DNA of 64,000 nucleotides from Sedimentisphaerales bacterium (GTDB lineage Bacteria > Planctomycetota > Phycisphaerae > Sedimentisphaerales > SM23-30). The position numbers were made by a program, and so were the translations under genes. Within the stretch, counting starts at the first letter, position 1; each line of letters starts with the position of its first letter. Shown in pieces: positions 26,738 to 35,928 of the stretch. The DNA lies in contig JAFGKT010000003.1 in NCBI GenBank assembly GCA_016928435.1, positions 23,806-87,805 of the forward strand, in the 5' to 3' direction. Under the pieces are notes generated by a model. The model ran no database searches. It had not been told where the DNA came from and saw only the letters and a program-made list of their open reading frames with translations.

Positions 26738-27664
26738 CTACTTCTCAAACGCTTTACTGTCCTCGAAGAACGTCGCCATCCCCGCGGTCGTCAACGGATG
26801 GTCCGCCACCTGCTGCAGCAAATTCGCCGGCACCGTCAAAACATCCGCGCCCGCCAGCAGACACTCACTCAATTGCACAAAGTGCCTGAAGCTCGCCGCC
26901 AAAATCTGCGTCCGAATATCGTAATTCGTGAATATCGCTGATATCTCCTGGATCAAACGCGGCCCAATATCCTTACGCGCCCCGCCGCAAGCCACATACT
27001 CCGTGTTGCTCACACATTGATCACCTTTAGCGTTACGGTGATCTTCCAGCCAATACAAACTATTGCCCGCAGCCCGTTCCACATGGTCATTCGAATACGC
27101 GTAGTCAGCCAAACGACCAATAAACGGCGCCACAAAACAAGCACCCGCGTTCGCCGCCCACAGCGCCTGCGTCGAGTTAAACACCAGCGTCGCGCAACAA
27201 GTAATATCACGTTCCCATAACGCGTGGATAACCTTCAGACCCGTAAACGGATCATAGCTGGGGTCCACCGCCTGATAACCGCCCACCGGAACCTTGATAA
27301 CCACATTGTCACCCCAGCCGGCAAACTCTTGGGCCTGCTTGATCATCGCTTCGTCCGTTAGGTCCAACAACTCCAACAATACCGGATTCGGCGCCACCAG
27401 CTTGATCAGTTCCTTCATTATACTTTCCGCATCAGCCCAGCTTTTCGCCCCCGCCTTCTTTACCAACGAAGGATTCGTCGTCACCCCGCTGATGATCCCC
27501 GCCCGGTACAAAGGTTCGATATCTTTGATCGTCGCGGTATCCGCGAAAATCAAAGGCCCGCGAGGCGACGGATGAGCCAATTTCTTACCTGTGCTCGGAT
27601 GAGTCTCAGGCCCCGCAACGCGACGCTCACGCGCACCAGCCTTAGTCTGTTGAATGTTAAACAT
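26738..27664 (-). CDS. tal: Transaldolase
   Basis: 308 aa; transfers a dihydroxyacetone unit between sugar phosphates in the pentose phosphate pathway. The start of the barrel is LIFADTATIKDIEPLYRAG, followed by GVTTNPSLVKKAG, the conserved phosphate-side loop. The Schiff-base Lys is in NVVIKVPVGG (near residue 125), and FVAPFIGRLADYA is the family signature. A 40-residue polar N-terminal extension precedes the barrel and is unusual for the short TalC-like form. ATG 27664 follows AAAGGAC. With rpiB at 22 kb it gives two non-oxidative pentose phosphate steps in the window. Confidence 0.95.
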   Translation of the reverse strand: MFNIQQTKAGARERRVAGPETHPSTGKKLAHPSPRGPLIFADTATIKDIEPLYRAGIISGVTTNPSLVKKAGAKSWADAESIMKELIKLVAPNPVLLELLDLTDEAMIKQAQEFAGWGDNVVIKVPVGGYQAVDPSYDPFTGLKVIHALWERDITCCATLVFNSTQALWAANAGACFVAPFIGRLADYAYSNDHVERAAGNSLYWLEDHRNAKGDQCVSNTEYVACGGARKDIGPRLIQEISAIFTNYDIRTQILAASFRHFVQLSECLLAGADVLTVPANLLQQVADHPLTTAGMATFFEDSKAFEK

Positions 27665-28042
27665 CTATATTATGTCCTTTCAGAATCCATACCATGTTAC
27701 ATAAATTAACTGCCGATCCTAAACCCAGCGATAAAAAGCCCACAGATATTGCGTTTGTGTTCGGCCGCCTAAAACTACGCCCACTCTTGCAGCCCCGGCA
27801 ACCGGCTTTTATCTTGACCAATGTCAAAGTCTAATATGGTAGAGCGAGGAACCCCCTTTTGCAAGTCACATACAGGATTAACACAAAGCCTTCACCAGCA
27901 AGATTTTACGATTATGTGACAAACACCGCCCTGACCCAACGCCTCGCCAATTGCGCTTCCCACTAGCCAAAAAACCAAATTTGCCCCATAATATAGCCCC
28001 GAACCGTAAATGCTACTCAGCTAACAATAAGGACCAAAAAGC
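27665..28042. other. Divergent intergenic region between transaldolase and galE
   Basis: 378 bp with promoters expected in both directions. TTGACC occurs at about 27814 on the plus strand but without a convincing -10 at the right distance. No repeats or RNA genes seen. Confidence 0.5.
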
Positions 28043-29026
28043 ATGCGAATACTCGCCACCGGAGGCGCCGGCTACGTCGGCAGCGCAACCGTCAGATCAC
28101 TCATCAGCCAGGGCCATCAAGTCACCGTTTATGACAACCTCAGCAAGGGGCACCGCGCCTCCGTCCCCGCCGAAATCCTCATCACCGGCGATATCGCCGA
28201 CGCCGACCAGCTCCAACAAACCCTTACCGAACACCAGATCGAAGCCGTCATCCACTTTGCCGCATTCATCGCCGTAGGCGAATCCACCGAACACCCCAAC
28301 ATCTACTATCAAAACAACATCGCCAACAGCCTCACCCTCCTAGAAGCCATGCGCCGGACCGGCGTCCAAAAACTCCTATTCTCCAGCACCGCCGCTGTAT
28401 ATGCTCCCATCGAAACCGGCTCGCTAACCGAAGACTCCCCCAAAGCCCCCGACAGCCCCTACGCCTTCAGCAAATTCGCCATCGAACGCATGATCCAGGA
28501 TTTCTCCCAAGCTTACGGCCTAGGATACACCATTCTCCGCTACTTCAACGCCTGCGGGGCCGACCCACAAGGCCGGTTCGGCGAAAACCACAACCCCGAA
28601 ACCCATCTCATCCCCCTAATCCTCCAAGTCCCACTAGGCCAACGACAAAACATCGGAGTGTTCGGACAGGACTATAACACTCCTGACGGCACCTGCATAC
28701 GTGATTATGTCCATGTTGACGACCTCGCCGACGCCCATGTCCGCGCCATAATGGCGATCGAACCCGGATCAAGCCACACCTACAATATAGGCACAGGCCA
28801 AGGCCACTCTGTCCTCGAAGTCATCCAGGCTGCCGAGCAAGTCGTCGGCCAAAAAATCCCTCACCAATTCCTCCCTCGACGCCCCGGTGATACCACCCGG
28901 CTTGTAGCCCAAGCCCAAAAGCTCCGCAAAGAATTGGCCTGGAACCCCAAATATACCGATCTAAAAGATATTATCGCCACCGCCTGGCAATGGCACAAAA
29001 ACCACCCCAACGGCTACGACGATTGA
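28043..29026 (+). CDS. galE: UDP-glucose 4-epimerase
   Basis: A 327-aa extended short-chain dehydrogenase that interconverts UDP-glucose and UDP-galactose with bound NAD. The NAD-binding motif is ATGGAGYVGSATV (residues 4-16), the catalytic Ser is in FSSTAAVY, and the YxxxK pair is in YAFSKFAIE. YFNACGADP and CIRDYVHVDDLADAH are GalE-specific segments. ATG 28043 follows AAGGA. It is followed by a hairpin terminator-like repeat. Confidence 0.96.
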   Translation: MRILATGGAGYVGSATVRSLISQGHQVTVYDNLSKGHRASVPAEILITGDIADADQLQQTLTEHQIEAVIHFAAFIAVGESTEHPNIYYQNNIANSLTLLEAMRRTGVQKLLFSSTAAVYAPIETGSLTEDSPKAPDSPYAFSKFAIERMIQDFSQAYGLGYTILRYFNACGADPQGRFGENHNPETHLIPLILQVPLGQRQNIGVFGQDYNTPDGTCIRDYVHVDDLADAHVRAIMAIEPGSSHTYNIGTGQGHSVLEVIQAAEQVVGQKIPHQFLPRRPGDTTRLVAQAQKLRKELAWNPKYTDLKDIIATAWQWHKNHPNGYDD

Positions 29027-29030
29027 TTAG

Positions 29031-29054
29031 CCCCCTGACCTGTCAGGGGGTTTT
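29031..29054 (+). terminator. Terminator-like hairpin after galE (TTAGCCCC repeat family)
   Basis: CCCCCTGAC (29031-29039) and GTCAGGGGG (29042-29050) form a 9-bp stem followed by TTTT. Related copies with the same TTAGCCCC lead occur at 41249, 54608, 54698, 54790 and 62781. Confidence 0.75.
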
Positions 29055-29131
29055 CAGGACCAAATACACAGAAAGATCAATTAATCCCAACCGATACACT
29101 GTATTTGAAAGTGCTCTAATAACCAGAATCT

Positions 29132-30046
29132 ATGGCTAAACCAAATGACAACCAAATCATCGCCCTAGTCGCTCTAATGCGACCCCGCCAATGGACCAAG
29201 AACGTCTTCGTCCTGGCCCCTCTACTGTTCGGCCGAAAACTCGACGACCCCACCGCCTGCTGGACAACCTTCGCCGCCCTAGCCTGCTTCTGTGTCATCT
29301 CTAGCGCCATCTACGTCTTCAACGATATCTGTGACGCCCAAGCCGACCGCAACCACCCCGTCAAAAAACACCGACCTATCGCCCGATCCGCTGTCACCAT
29401 ACCCACCGCCGCCGTATTCGCCCTGGTCCTCGCCGCCATAAGCATAACCGCCGCTTGGTTACTAGGCCCACGATTCTTCTTCATCACCGCTCTATACACC
29501 TTCATCCAAATCCTATACTCCATCATCCTAAAACACCTCGTAATATTGGACGTCATGACCATCGCCGCCGGGTTCGTCCTGCGAATCCTCGCCGGTAGCG
29601 TCGTCATCAGCGTCCCCCCATCCCATTGGCTTATCCTCTGCACCGTCTTTATCTCATTCTTCCTAGGATTCACCAAACGCCGAGCCGAACTAGTCGCCAA
29701 CCACTCCGATGAACCCACCCGCGCCGTCCTCAAACACTATAGCGTAGAATTCCTCAATCAAATCATCGCCATGGTAACAGGCGTAACCATCGTCTGCTAC
29801 GCCCTATACACCGTGGACACCCGCACCCTCCACGAGTTCGGCTCCCGCGCCATGCTCCTAACCCTCCCCTCCGTAATGTACGGCATGTTCCGCTACCTAT
29901 ACCTCATCTACCACCTAAACCAAGGCGAAAACCCCGCAAAAATCCTATCCAAAGACATCCCCTCCATCCTCAACGCTCTGCTCTGGATCGCCATCTGCAT
30001 CTTCGTCGTCCGCTACGGCACCGACCTCCACCTCTTCGCCCAATAA
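29132..30046 (+). CDS. UbiA-family prenyltransferase, decaprenyl-phosphate phosphoribosyltransferase-like
   Basis: 304 aa with about eight membrane segments. The first Asp-rich motif is FNDICDAQADRNHPVKKHRP (about residues 69-88), the pattern of the phosphoribosyltransferase branch that attaches phosphoribose to a polyprenyl phosphate. RPRQWTKNVFVLAPLLFG is the typical N-terminus of that branch, and LGFTKRRAEL the cytosolic loop. In mycobacteria this leads to decaprenyl-phosphoryl-arabinose; the oxidase and reductase partners are not in the window. It lies between galE and the rml genes, consistent with surface-polysaccharide precursor supply. Confidence 0.85.
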   Translation: MAKPNDNQIIALVALMRPRQWTKNVFVLAPLLFGRKLDDPTACWTTFAALACFCVISSAIYVFNDICDAQADRNHPVKKHRPIARSAVTIPTAAVFALVLAAISITAAWLLGPRFFFITALYTFIQILYSIILKHLVILDVMTIAAGFVLRILAGSVVISVPPSHWLILCTVFISFFLGFTKRRAELVANHSDEPTRAVLKHYSVEFLNQIIAMVTGVTIVCYALYTVDTRTLHEFGSRAMLLTLPSVMYGMFRYLYLIYHLNQGENPAKILSKDIPSILNALLWIAICIFVVRYGTDLHLFAQ

Positions 30047-30232
30047 CTGCCCCCCAACCATGTCATTCCTGCGAAGGTGCCGAATCCATCCCTGGCGCCC
30101 AATCACCCTCTCTACCCCTCATCTCACACTACAAAATCGCCTAGGTAGCCAGCAATATCACTTGACTAACACTCCCAAATCCCCTAAAATGTACGTCAAG
30201 TGATTCTTTGCCCAGCCCATAGGAGAAAAGAC

Positions 30233-31417
30233 ATGAGAATTTCCAACCCCGCCCTCATCATGATCATTCTCGTTGCCATCCTGCTCGCCGTCCTAACCGC
30301 CCACTCCCAAGCCCAATACAGTGGCGGAACCGGCGACCCCTGCACCCCTTGGGAAATCGCCAATATCGACGACCTACACGCCCTCGCCGCCAACACTGCT
30401 CACTACGGCGATTGCTTCATCCTCACCGCCGACATCAACCTCGACCCCTGCCTGCCCGGCCGGCAAATATACACCACCGCCGTCATCGCACCCGATACCG
30501 ACAACTCAAACAACTCCGCCTTCGATGGCACCCCCTTTACCGGTATCTTCGACGGCGACGGCCACCGAATACTAAACCTCACCATCGATACGCAAGGCGC
30601 CAGCAACGATTACCTCGGCCTGTTCGGCCAAACCGCCAGCCCCTGCCAGTTGAAAAACCTCGGCGTGGTAGATGCCTCTATCACCGGCGAGGCTAGTTCT
30701 TATCTCGGCGGCCTCTGCGGTAGTAATGGTGATACTGACCTGTCTGGTTTTCGTCCCGGCGGAACTATCTCCAACTGCTACGCCATCGCAACCGTAACCG
30801 ACCAGGATACTCTTTTTGATGCGGGCGGACTCTGCGGAAATAACGTCGGTTTTATCTCCAACTCCTATGCAACAGGAAACGTTACCGCCGCAGGTGCTTC
30901 TCAGAATATCGGCGGACTGTGCGGAGCAAACTGGATACAAATCTCAAACTCTTACGCAACTGCGAACGTTACTGCCGTAGATGGTACTTGGAATATCGGC
31001 GGACTGTGCGGATCGAACTGGCAACAAATATCCAACTCTTACGCTGCCGGTAGTGTAACCGCCGGAGTTTCTTCTCAGTATATCGGCGGTCTGATCGGCA
31101 GGGACTATAGCGCTTCGGTAGGTGATTCCGCCTGCAGAAGCAGCTTCTGGAACAATACAGTTAACCCAACGCTTTCTGGTGTAGGCAGTGCGAACCCCGA
31201 TCCCGCCGGTGTCATCGGCGTAACCACTGCTGAAATGATGACAGCTGACACGTTTCTGGATGAGGGCTGGGATTTAGTGTCAGTATGGAACATTGAGGAA
31301 GATCAGACCTATCCCCTCCTGAGAAAATACTCAGCACTAGATACCAATTACGACCATAAGATTGATCTAATAGACTTTGCCCAATTCGCAGACCATTGGC
31401 TCGATGGCGTTGAATAG
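30233..31417 (+). CDS. Secreted GLUG-repeat protein with C-terminal dockerin-like motif
   Basis: 394 aa. Signal peptide (about residues 1-28, ending near AHSQAQ). The mature protein starts with SGGTGDPCTPWEIANIDDL, then about five GLUG units (GGLCGSN, GGLCGNN, GGLCGAN, GGLCGSN, GGLIGRD) between residues 160 and 305, alternating with NSYATGNVT-like strands, which forms a beta-solenoid. The last 25 residues contain DTNYDHKIDLIDFAQF, one dockerin-type calcium loop. ATG 30233 follows AGGAG at 7 bases. From about 30700 onward codon endings shift from mostly C to more T and A, so the repeat half may have a different history. Function unknown, probably surface adhesion. Confidence 0.88.
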   Translation: MRISNPALIMIILVAILLAVLTAHSQAQYSGGTGDPCTPWEIANIDDLHALAANTAHYGDCFILTADINLDPCLPGRQIYTTAVIAPDTDNSNNSAFDGTPFTGIFDGDGHRILNLTIDTQGASNDYLGLFGQTASPCQLKNLGVVDASITGEASSYLGGLCGSNGDTDLSGFRPGGTISNCYAIATVTDQDTLFDAGGLCGNNVGFISNSYATGNVTAAGASQNIGGLCGANWIQISNSYATANVTAVDGTWNIGGLCGSNWQQISNSYAAGSVTAGVSSQYIGGLIGRDYSASVGDSACRSSFWNNTVNPTLSGVGSANPDPAGVIGVTTAEMMTADTFLDEGWDLVSVWNIEEDQTYPLLRKYSALDTNYDHKIDLIDFAQFADHWLDGVE

Positions 31418-31602
31418 CCTGGGTAGGGTGGGTGATTTCGGACCATTTGCCCAATTGTTACCCACACAGCCCCCTCACCTAGAGTCCCAAAAACCGAATA
31501 TTGGCAAATCCCCCCCTCCTCAGCTAATAGTTTACCTCCCCGCCCTTTCCCCTTATAATACACCTAGTTTGTGGCTCTAAGATTTCTCGATAGGAGACAC
31601 CC

Positions 31603-32334
31603 ATGAAAGGTGTAATATTGGCCGGCGGCCTAGGAACCAGAATGTTACCCATGACCAAGGTAACCAACAAACACCTCCTGCCCGTCTATGATCGCCCCAT
31701 GATCTACTATCCCATCCAGTGTCTGGTCAACGCTGACATTCGGGACATCATGATCGTCACCGGCGGCAACCGAGCCGGCCATTTCCTCGAACTGCTCGGC
31801 AGCGGCGAAGAATTCGGCCTCAAAGCCCTCCACTACGCCTACCAGGACGGAGGCAACGCCGGAATTGCCGATGCCCTGCGTCGCGCCGAACATTTTGCCG
31901 ACGGCGAAAAAATCATCGTAGTACTAGGCGACAACATCATCGAAAACAACATCGCTGCCGCCGTCCAAAGTTTCCGCCAACAAGAGCGCGGCGCCAAAGT
32001 CCTCCTCAAACAAGTCGAAGACCCACAACGGTTCGGCGTTGCCGAAATCGCCAACAACAAAATCGTCTCCATCGAAGAAAAACCCAAAAATCCCAAAAGC
32101 GACCTCGCCGTCATCGGCATCTATATGTACGACGCCCAAGTTTTCGACTTCGCCAAACAACTCAAACCCTCCGCCCGAGGCGAACTGGAAATCACCGATG
32201 TCAACAACGCTTACATCCAACAAAACACCTTAACCTACGAAATCCTCCAAGGCTGGTGGACCGACGCCGGCACCATAGAATCCCATTATCGCGCCACCCA
32301 ACTAATCGCCCAAGGCGGCGCCAACAAAATCTAA
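31603..32334 (+). CDS. rmlA: Glucose-1-phosphate thymidylyltransferase
   Basis: 243 aa; makes dTDP-glucose from glucose-1-phosphate and dTTP, the first step to dTDP-rhamnose. The nucleotide-binding motif is ILAGGLGTRMLPMT (residues 5-18), followed by NKHLLPVYDRPMIYYP. VVLGDNIIENN carries the catalytic Asp, and EEKPKNPKSDLAVIGIY is the sugar-binding loop. It lacks the roughly 50-residue C-terminal part of classical RmlA and belongs to the short form. ATG follows TAGGAG. It starts the rmlA-rmlB-rmlD run. Confidence 0.93.
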   Translation: MKGVILAGGLGTRMLPMTKVTNKHLLPVYDRPMIYYPIQCLVNADIRDIMIVTGGNRAGHFLELLGSGEEFGLKALHYAYQDGGNAGIADALRRAEHFADGEKIIVVLGDNIIENNIAAAVQSFRQQERGAKVLLKQVEDPQRFGVAEIANNKIVSIEEKPKNPKSDLAVIGIYMYDAQVFDFAKQLKPSARGELEITDVNNAYIQQNTLTYEILQGWWTDAGTIESHYRATQLIAQGGANKI

Positions 32335-32366
32335 TAACCGTCCCTTCATCGCCCAAGGAAACAACA

Positions 32367-33416
32367 ATGTCTCCGTCAACCAAAAACAAAAACAACACCA
32401 AACCCGAAAAACGCATCCTCGTGACCGGCGCCGCCGGGTTCATCGGCAGCAACTTCGTCCACCTGCTCCTCAACGAAAAACCCAATTGGCACATCGTCGC
32501 CCTCGACTCCCTAACCTACGCAGGCAACCTCGCCAACCTCACCGACTGCCTCGAAAACCAAAACGTCGAATTCATCAAAGGCGACATCTGCGACCCCCAA
32601 ACCGTAACCCAAGCTCTCGCCAATGTCGATATCGTCGTAAACTTCGCCGCTGAAAGCCACGTTGATCGTTCCATACTCGGATGCCAAGATTTCATCCGCA
32701 CCAACGTTACCGGCACCCAAGTTCTCCTCGACGCCGCCCGCGCCGCCAACGTAAAACGCTTCATCCAAATCTCCACCGACGAAGTTTACGGCTCTCTAGG
32801 CCCGGAAGGATACTTCACCGAAACCTCACCCCTCGCGCCCAACAGCCCTTACAGCGCCTCCAAAGCCGCCGCCGACCTCCTTTGCCGCGCCTACTTCAAA
32901 ACCTATCAATTCCCCGTCATCGTCACCCGCTGCTCCAACAACTACGGCCCCTATCAATTCCCCGAAAAACTCATCCCCCTATTCGTCACCAATCTAATCG
33001 AAAACAAAAAAGTACCCGTTTACGGTGACGGCCTCCAAGTACGCGATTGGATCCACGTCAACGACCATTGCACCGCCATCCTCGCCGTCATCGAAAAAGG
33101 CGCACCAGGCGAAATCTACAACGTCGGCGGAAACAACGACCGACCCAATCTCGAACTCGTCAAAATGATCCTCGAATACCTCGACAAGAGCGAATCCAGC
33201 ATCGAATACGTAACCGATCGCCCAGGCCACGACCGACGCTACGCCGTCGACTGCTCCAAAATCGAACGCGAACTTCGCTGGGAACCAAACATCGACTTCG
33301 CCGAAGGCTTAACCCGCACCATCGATTGGTACAAAGAAAACCCCCAATGGTGGCAGCAAATCAAAACCGGACAATACCTAAAATACTACCAACAACAATA
33401 CGGCGTAACAATCTAA
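32367..33416 (+). CDS. rmlB: dTDP-glucose 4,6-dehydratase
   Basis: 349 aa; converts dTDP-glucose to the 4-keto-6-deoxy sugar using bound NAD. NAD motif VTGAAGFIGSNFVHLLL follows a 15-residue polar start. The catalytic Thr-Asp-Glu is in STDEVYGSLG, the YxxxK in YSASKAAADLL, and RCSNNYGPYQFPEKLIP is an RmlB signature. ATG 32367 follows AAGGAA; the frame is open further upstream into rmlA but without a start site. It begins 32 bp after rmlA. Confidence 0.97.
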   Translation: MSPSTKNKNNTKPEKRILVTGAAGFIGSNFVHLLLNEKPNWHIVALDSLTYAGNLANLTDCLENQNVEFIKGDICDPQTVTQALANVDIVVNFAAESHVDRSILGCQDFIRTNVTGTQVLLDAARAANVKRFIQISTDEVYGSLGPEGYFTETSPLAPNSPYSASKAAADLLCRAYFKTYQFPVIVTRCSNNYGPYQFPEKLIPLFVTNLIENKKVPVYGDGLQVRDWIHVNDHCTAILAVIEKGAPGEIYNVGGNNDRPNLELVKMILEYLDKSESSIEYVTDRPGHDRRYAVDCSKIERELRWEPNIDFAEGLTRTIDWYKENPQWWQQIKTGQYLKYYQQQYGVTI

Positions 33417-33443
33417 CCCTTCCGCTTACACAACAAATCAGAT

Positions 33444-34352
33444 ATGACTCCAACTCACAACCTCAACCCAGCCATCGACTCTATCCTCGTAATCGGCGCC
33501 GCCGGTATGCTCGGCCAAGAACTCGTCCGCCAACTCCAAAACACCAACCAGCTCAACCACCAACACCCTCCCCAAGTCTTCGCCTACGACATCAACCAAA
33601 TCGACATAACCCAACCCGACAGCGTCAATCGCTGCATCGCCGACATCCAACCTCAAGTCGTAATCAACTGCGCCGCCGTCACCGATGTCGATGGCTGTGA
33701 ATCACAACCCGAACACGCCTTCGCTGTCAACGCTACAGGCCCCAAGCTCCTAGCCGTCGCCTGCCGCCAACGCAACTGCAAACTCGTCCATATCAGCACC
33801 GACTTCGTATTCGACGGCCAATCCGCCCGTCCCTATTTACCCGAAGACCCCACCAACCCCATCAGCGTATATGGCCGATCCAAATGCCAAGGCGAAGAAA
33901 ACATCCGCGCCAACCTCGATAATCATCTCATCGTCCGCACATCATGGCTGTTCGGCCCACAAGGCAAAAACTTCGTCGCCACCATCGCCCAAGCAGCAAA
34001 ACAAAAACCAACCCTCCAAGTCGTCACCGACCAAGTCGGCTGTCCAACCTACACCATCGACCTCGCCCAAGCACTCATCAACCTAATCGCCGCCGACACC
34101 ACCGGAACCACCCACTTCCACAACCAAGGCCAATGCTCCTGGTTCCAATTCGCCCAAGAAATCGTCCGCCAATGCAAACTCAAAACCGAAGTTCAACAAA
34201 TAACCGCCGCCCAACTTAACCGCCCAGCGCCCAGACCCGCATACTCCGTCCTCGATATCACCTCCTACCAAACCGCCGCCAAACACACCCCCCGCACCTG
34301 GACCCAAGCCCTAAACCACTACCTAACCACCCAGGGCATAATTACCCCTTGA
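33444..34352 (+). CDS. rmlD: dTDP-4-dehydrorhamnose reductase
   Basis: 302 aa; last step of dTDP-rhamnose synthesis. The cofactor motif is VIGAAGMLGQELVRQL. CAAVTDVDGCESQPEHAFAV is the typical RmlD block, STDFVFDG carries catalytic Thr, and YGRSKCQGEENI the YxxxK. Starts 27 bp after rmlB. The 3,5-epimerase rmlC, which acts between RmlB and RmlD, is not in the window, so it must lie elsewhere or the product differs. Confidence 0.95.
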   Translation: MTPTHNLNPAIDSILVIGAAGMLGQELVRQLQNTNQLNHQHPPQVFAYDINQIDITQPDSVNRCIADIQPQVVINCAAVTDVDGCESQPEHAFAVNATGPKLLAVACRQRNCKLVHISTDFVFDGQSARPYLPEDPTNPISVYGRSKCQGEENIRANLDNHLIVRTSWLFGPQGKNFVATIAQAAKQKPTLQVVTDQVGCPTYTIDLAQALINLIAADTTGTTHFHNQGQCSWFQFAQEIVRQCKLKTEVQQITAAQLNRPAPRPAYSVLDITSYQTAAKHTPRTWTQALNHYLTTQGIITP

Positions 34353-34407
34353 TTGCTACGTAATCACGTTTTCAAGGAAATGCTTTCCCTCTAGACGACA
34401 TTTCTGA

Positions 34408-34413
34408 TATAAT
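34408..34413 (+). promoter_or_regulatory. Possible -10 element before the small DUF5678-like gene
   Basis: TATAAT stands 50 bp before the start at 34463. No good -35 hexamer is seen at 16-18 bp. Confidence 0.35.
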
Positions 34414-34462
34414 ACCCGCATCTGGATGGTAATGGATATTGTCAATGATAGGATTCCCAATC

Positions 34463-34666
34463 ATGGAAAAACCCTCTGAAGTGCCGCCCCTAGTCTCAGA
34501 CCCCCAATATGCAGGCTTGTTCGTGGCCACCGCTTCCTTCAAGGACAACCACGTTCTAGCATCCGGCAAAAATGCCGCCCAGGTTCGCGATGAAGCGGTA
34601 AAACAAGGCATCAAAACACCAGTAGTATTTTTCGTCCCCGACAATGACATGGTACACATCTACTAA
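34463..34666 (+). CDS. Small DUF5678-like protein
   Basis: 67 aa. The sequence has the family-like order YAGLFVATASFKDNHVLASG, then KNAAQVRDEAVKQG, then TPVVFFVPDND. That is a strand-helix-strand unit of about 60 residues common in archaea and some bacteria, of unknown function. ATG 34463 follows AGGA at 9 bases; in-frame TTG and ATG starts upstream lack a site. It stands alone between rmlD and a convergent sugar kinase gene. Confidence 0.7.
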   Translation: MEKPSEVPPLVSDPQYAGLFVATASFKDNHVLASGKNAAQVRDEAVKQGIKTPVVFFVPDNDMVHIY

Positions 34667-34747
34667 GACATTTCTCCGCCTATGTCTATTCTAGAATCAA
34701 CATTTTTTCCATCGAAACACAGCACTATCAATGACAGCTCCCGCTCA

Positions 34748-35896
34748 CTAACGCACCGCCTTCACACCGCCACCCGACGCCGCTCGCTTAACTTCCGCTA
34801 ACAGCCTGTCTTCTTCGATCAACGTCACGTCACCCGGACATTCCTGCACCAGTATCCCGTGCGCCGCTCCCCATTGCACCGCCGTCGACAAATCCTTCCC
34901 TTTCAACAGCGCCGCCAAAACCCCCGACGTAAACGAATCGCCTCCGCCGGTCCTATCGATGATCGGCACATCCCTGCGCACCGGCGCCACATGAAACTCA
35001 TCCGCCGCCACATCATACAACACCGCGCCCCAGCTTATCAAATCCGCGTTCGTCGCGCCCCGCCACTGCGTACCTATCAAACTCAAATTACCAAAATCCT
35101 TCGCCACCTGCTTTACCGTCTGCTTATACGCTGCCAACCACTCCTCAAACCCCGCGCCTTTACCAACCGTCGTTTCGTACCCTAGCGCATCGCTGATGTC
35201 CGAATCGTTCCCCACCAAAAAACCCAAATGCGGCGCCAACTTCTTATTGATCGCCCGCGCCCGTTCCTTGCTCGGCTCCACCTTCGCCCGGTAGTTCAAG
35301 TCCGCCGCCACAAATGTACCCGCCGCGTTCGCCGCCTGCACCGCTTCCAACGCCACATCCGCCGAAGTCGGAGAAATCAACGTACAAATCCCGCCCGTAT
35401 TGAACGTCCGCGCACCATCCACCTCAAAAATCGTCTTCCAGTCCACATCACCAGCCGCTAACTCCCGAATCGGAGAATGCGCCCGGTAATAACACGTCTG
35501 TGATGGCACCACCCCGCGACCGTTGTACGTAAAGTTAATTCCGTTCGCCAGCGTACCTTTCCCGTCCGTGCTGAACTTCGTACCGTCATTCTTCGTATTG
35601 AACCAAATGATCTTACTCGTATCCACTCCCGCCGTTCGCATCTGGTTTCGTATGTTACGTCCCACTTCGTCATCCACCAGCGCCGTAACCACCGCCGCTC
35701 GCAAACCAAACGTATGTGCCAACCCGCAAGCCACGTTCGTCTCGCCCCCGCCCTGGCTCAGCCGCATCTGCACCGCCCGCGCCGTCGGCACATCAAACGG
35801 ATCCAAACGCAGCATAACCTCACCCAAACTTACCCCGTCATAACGACAACTATCCGCCGCCTTAATATCCCGGTAATTCACAACTCTGTTCGCCAT
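34748..35896 (-). CDS. PfkB-family sugar kinase (2-keto-3-deoxygluconate-kinase-like)
   Basis: 382 aa ribokinase fold. The N-terminal substrate region is GEVMLRLDPFDVP and SQGGGETNVACGLAHTFGL, the latter a 2-keto-3-deoxygluconate kinase-like variant. The anion hole and catalytic Asp are in RTGGGDSFTSGVLAALL (near residue 320). VGNDSDISDALGY is the usual ligand region. ATG 35896 is chosen because AGGAG lies 9 bases upstream; a GTG two codons earlier would be too close. It follows the UroD-like gene by 32 bp on the same strand. The substrate is probably a keto-deoxy sugar acid, by family only. Confidence 0.85.
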   Translation of the reverse strand: MANRVVNYRDIKAADSCRYDGVSLGEVMLRLDPFDVPTARAVQMRLSQGGGETNVACGLAHTFGLRAAVVTALVDDEVGRNIRNQMRTAGVDTSKIIWFNTKNDGTKFSTDGKGTLANGINFTYNGRGVVPSQTCYYRAHSPIRELAAGDVDWKTIFEVDGARTFNTGGICTLISPTSADVALEAVQAANAAGTFVAADLNYRAKVEPSKERARAINKKLAPHLGFLVGNDSDISDALGYETTVGKGAGFEEWLAAYKQTVKQVAKDFGNLSLIGTQWRGATNADLISWGAVLYDVAADEFHVAPVRRDVPIIDRTGGGDSFTSGVLAALLKGKDLSTAVQWGAAHGILVQECPGDVTLIEEDRLLAEVKRAASGGGVKAVR

Positions 35897-35928
35897 CGCC
35901 ACCGACTCCTATCTAAAAAATATTACCA

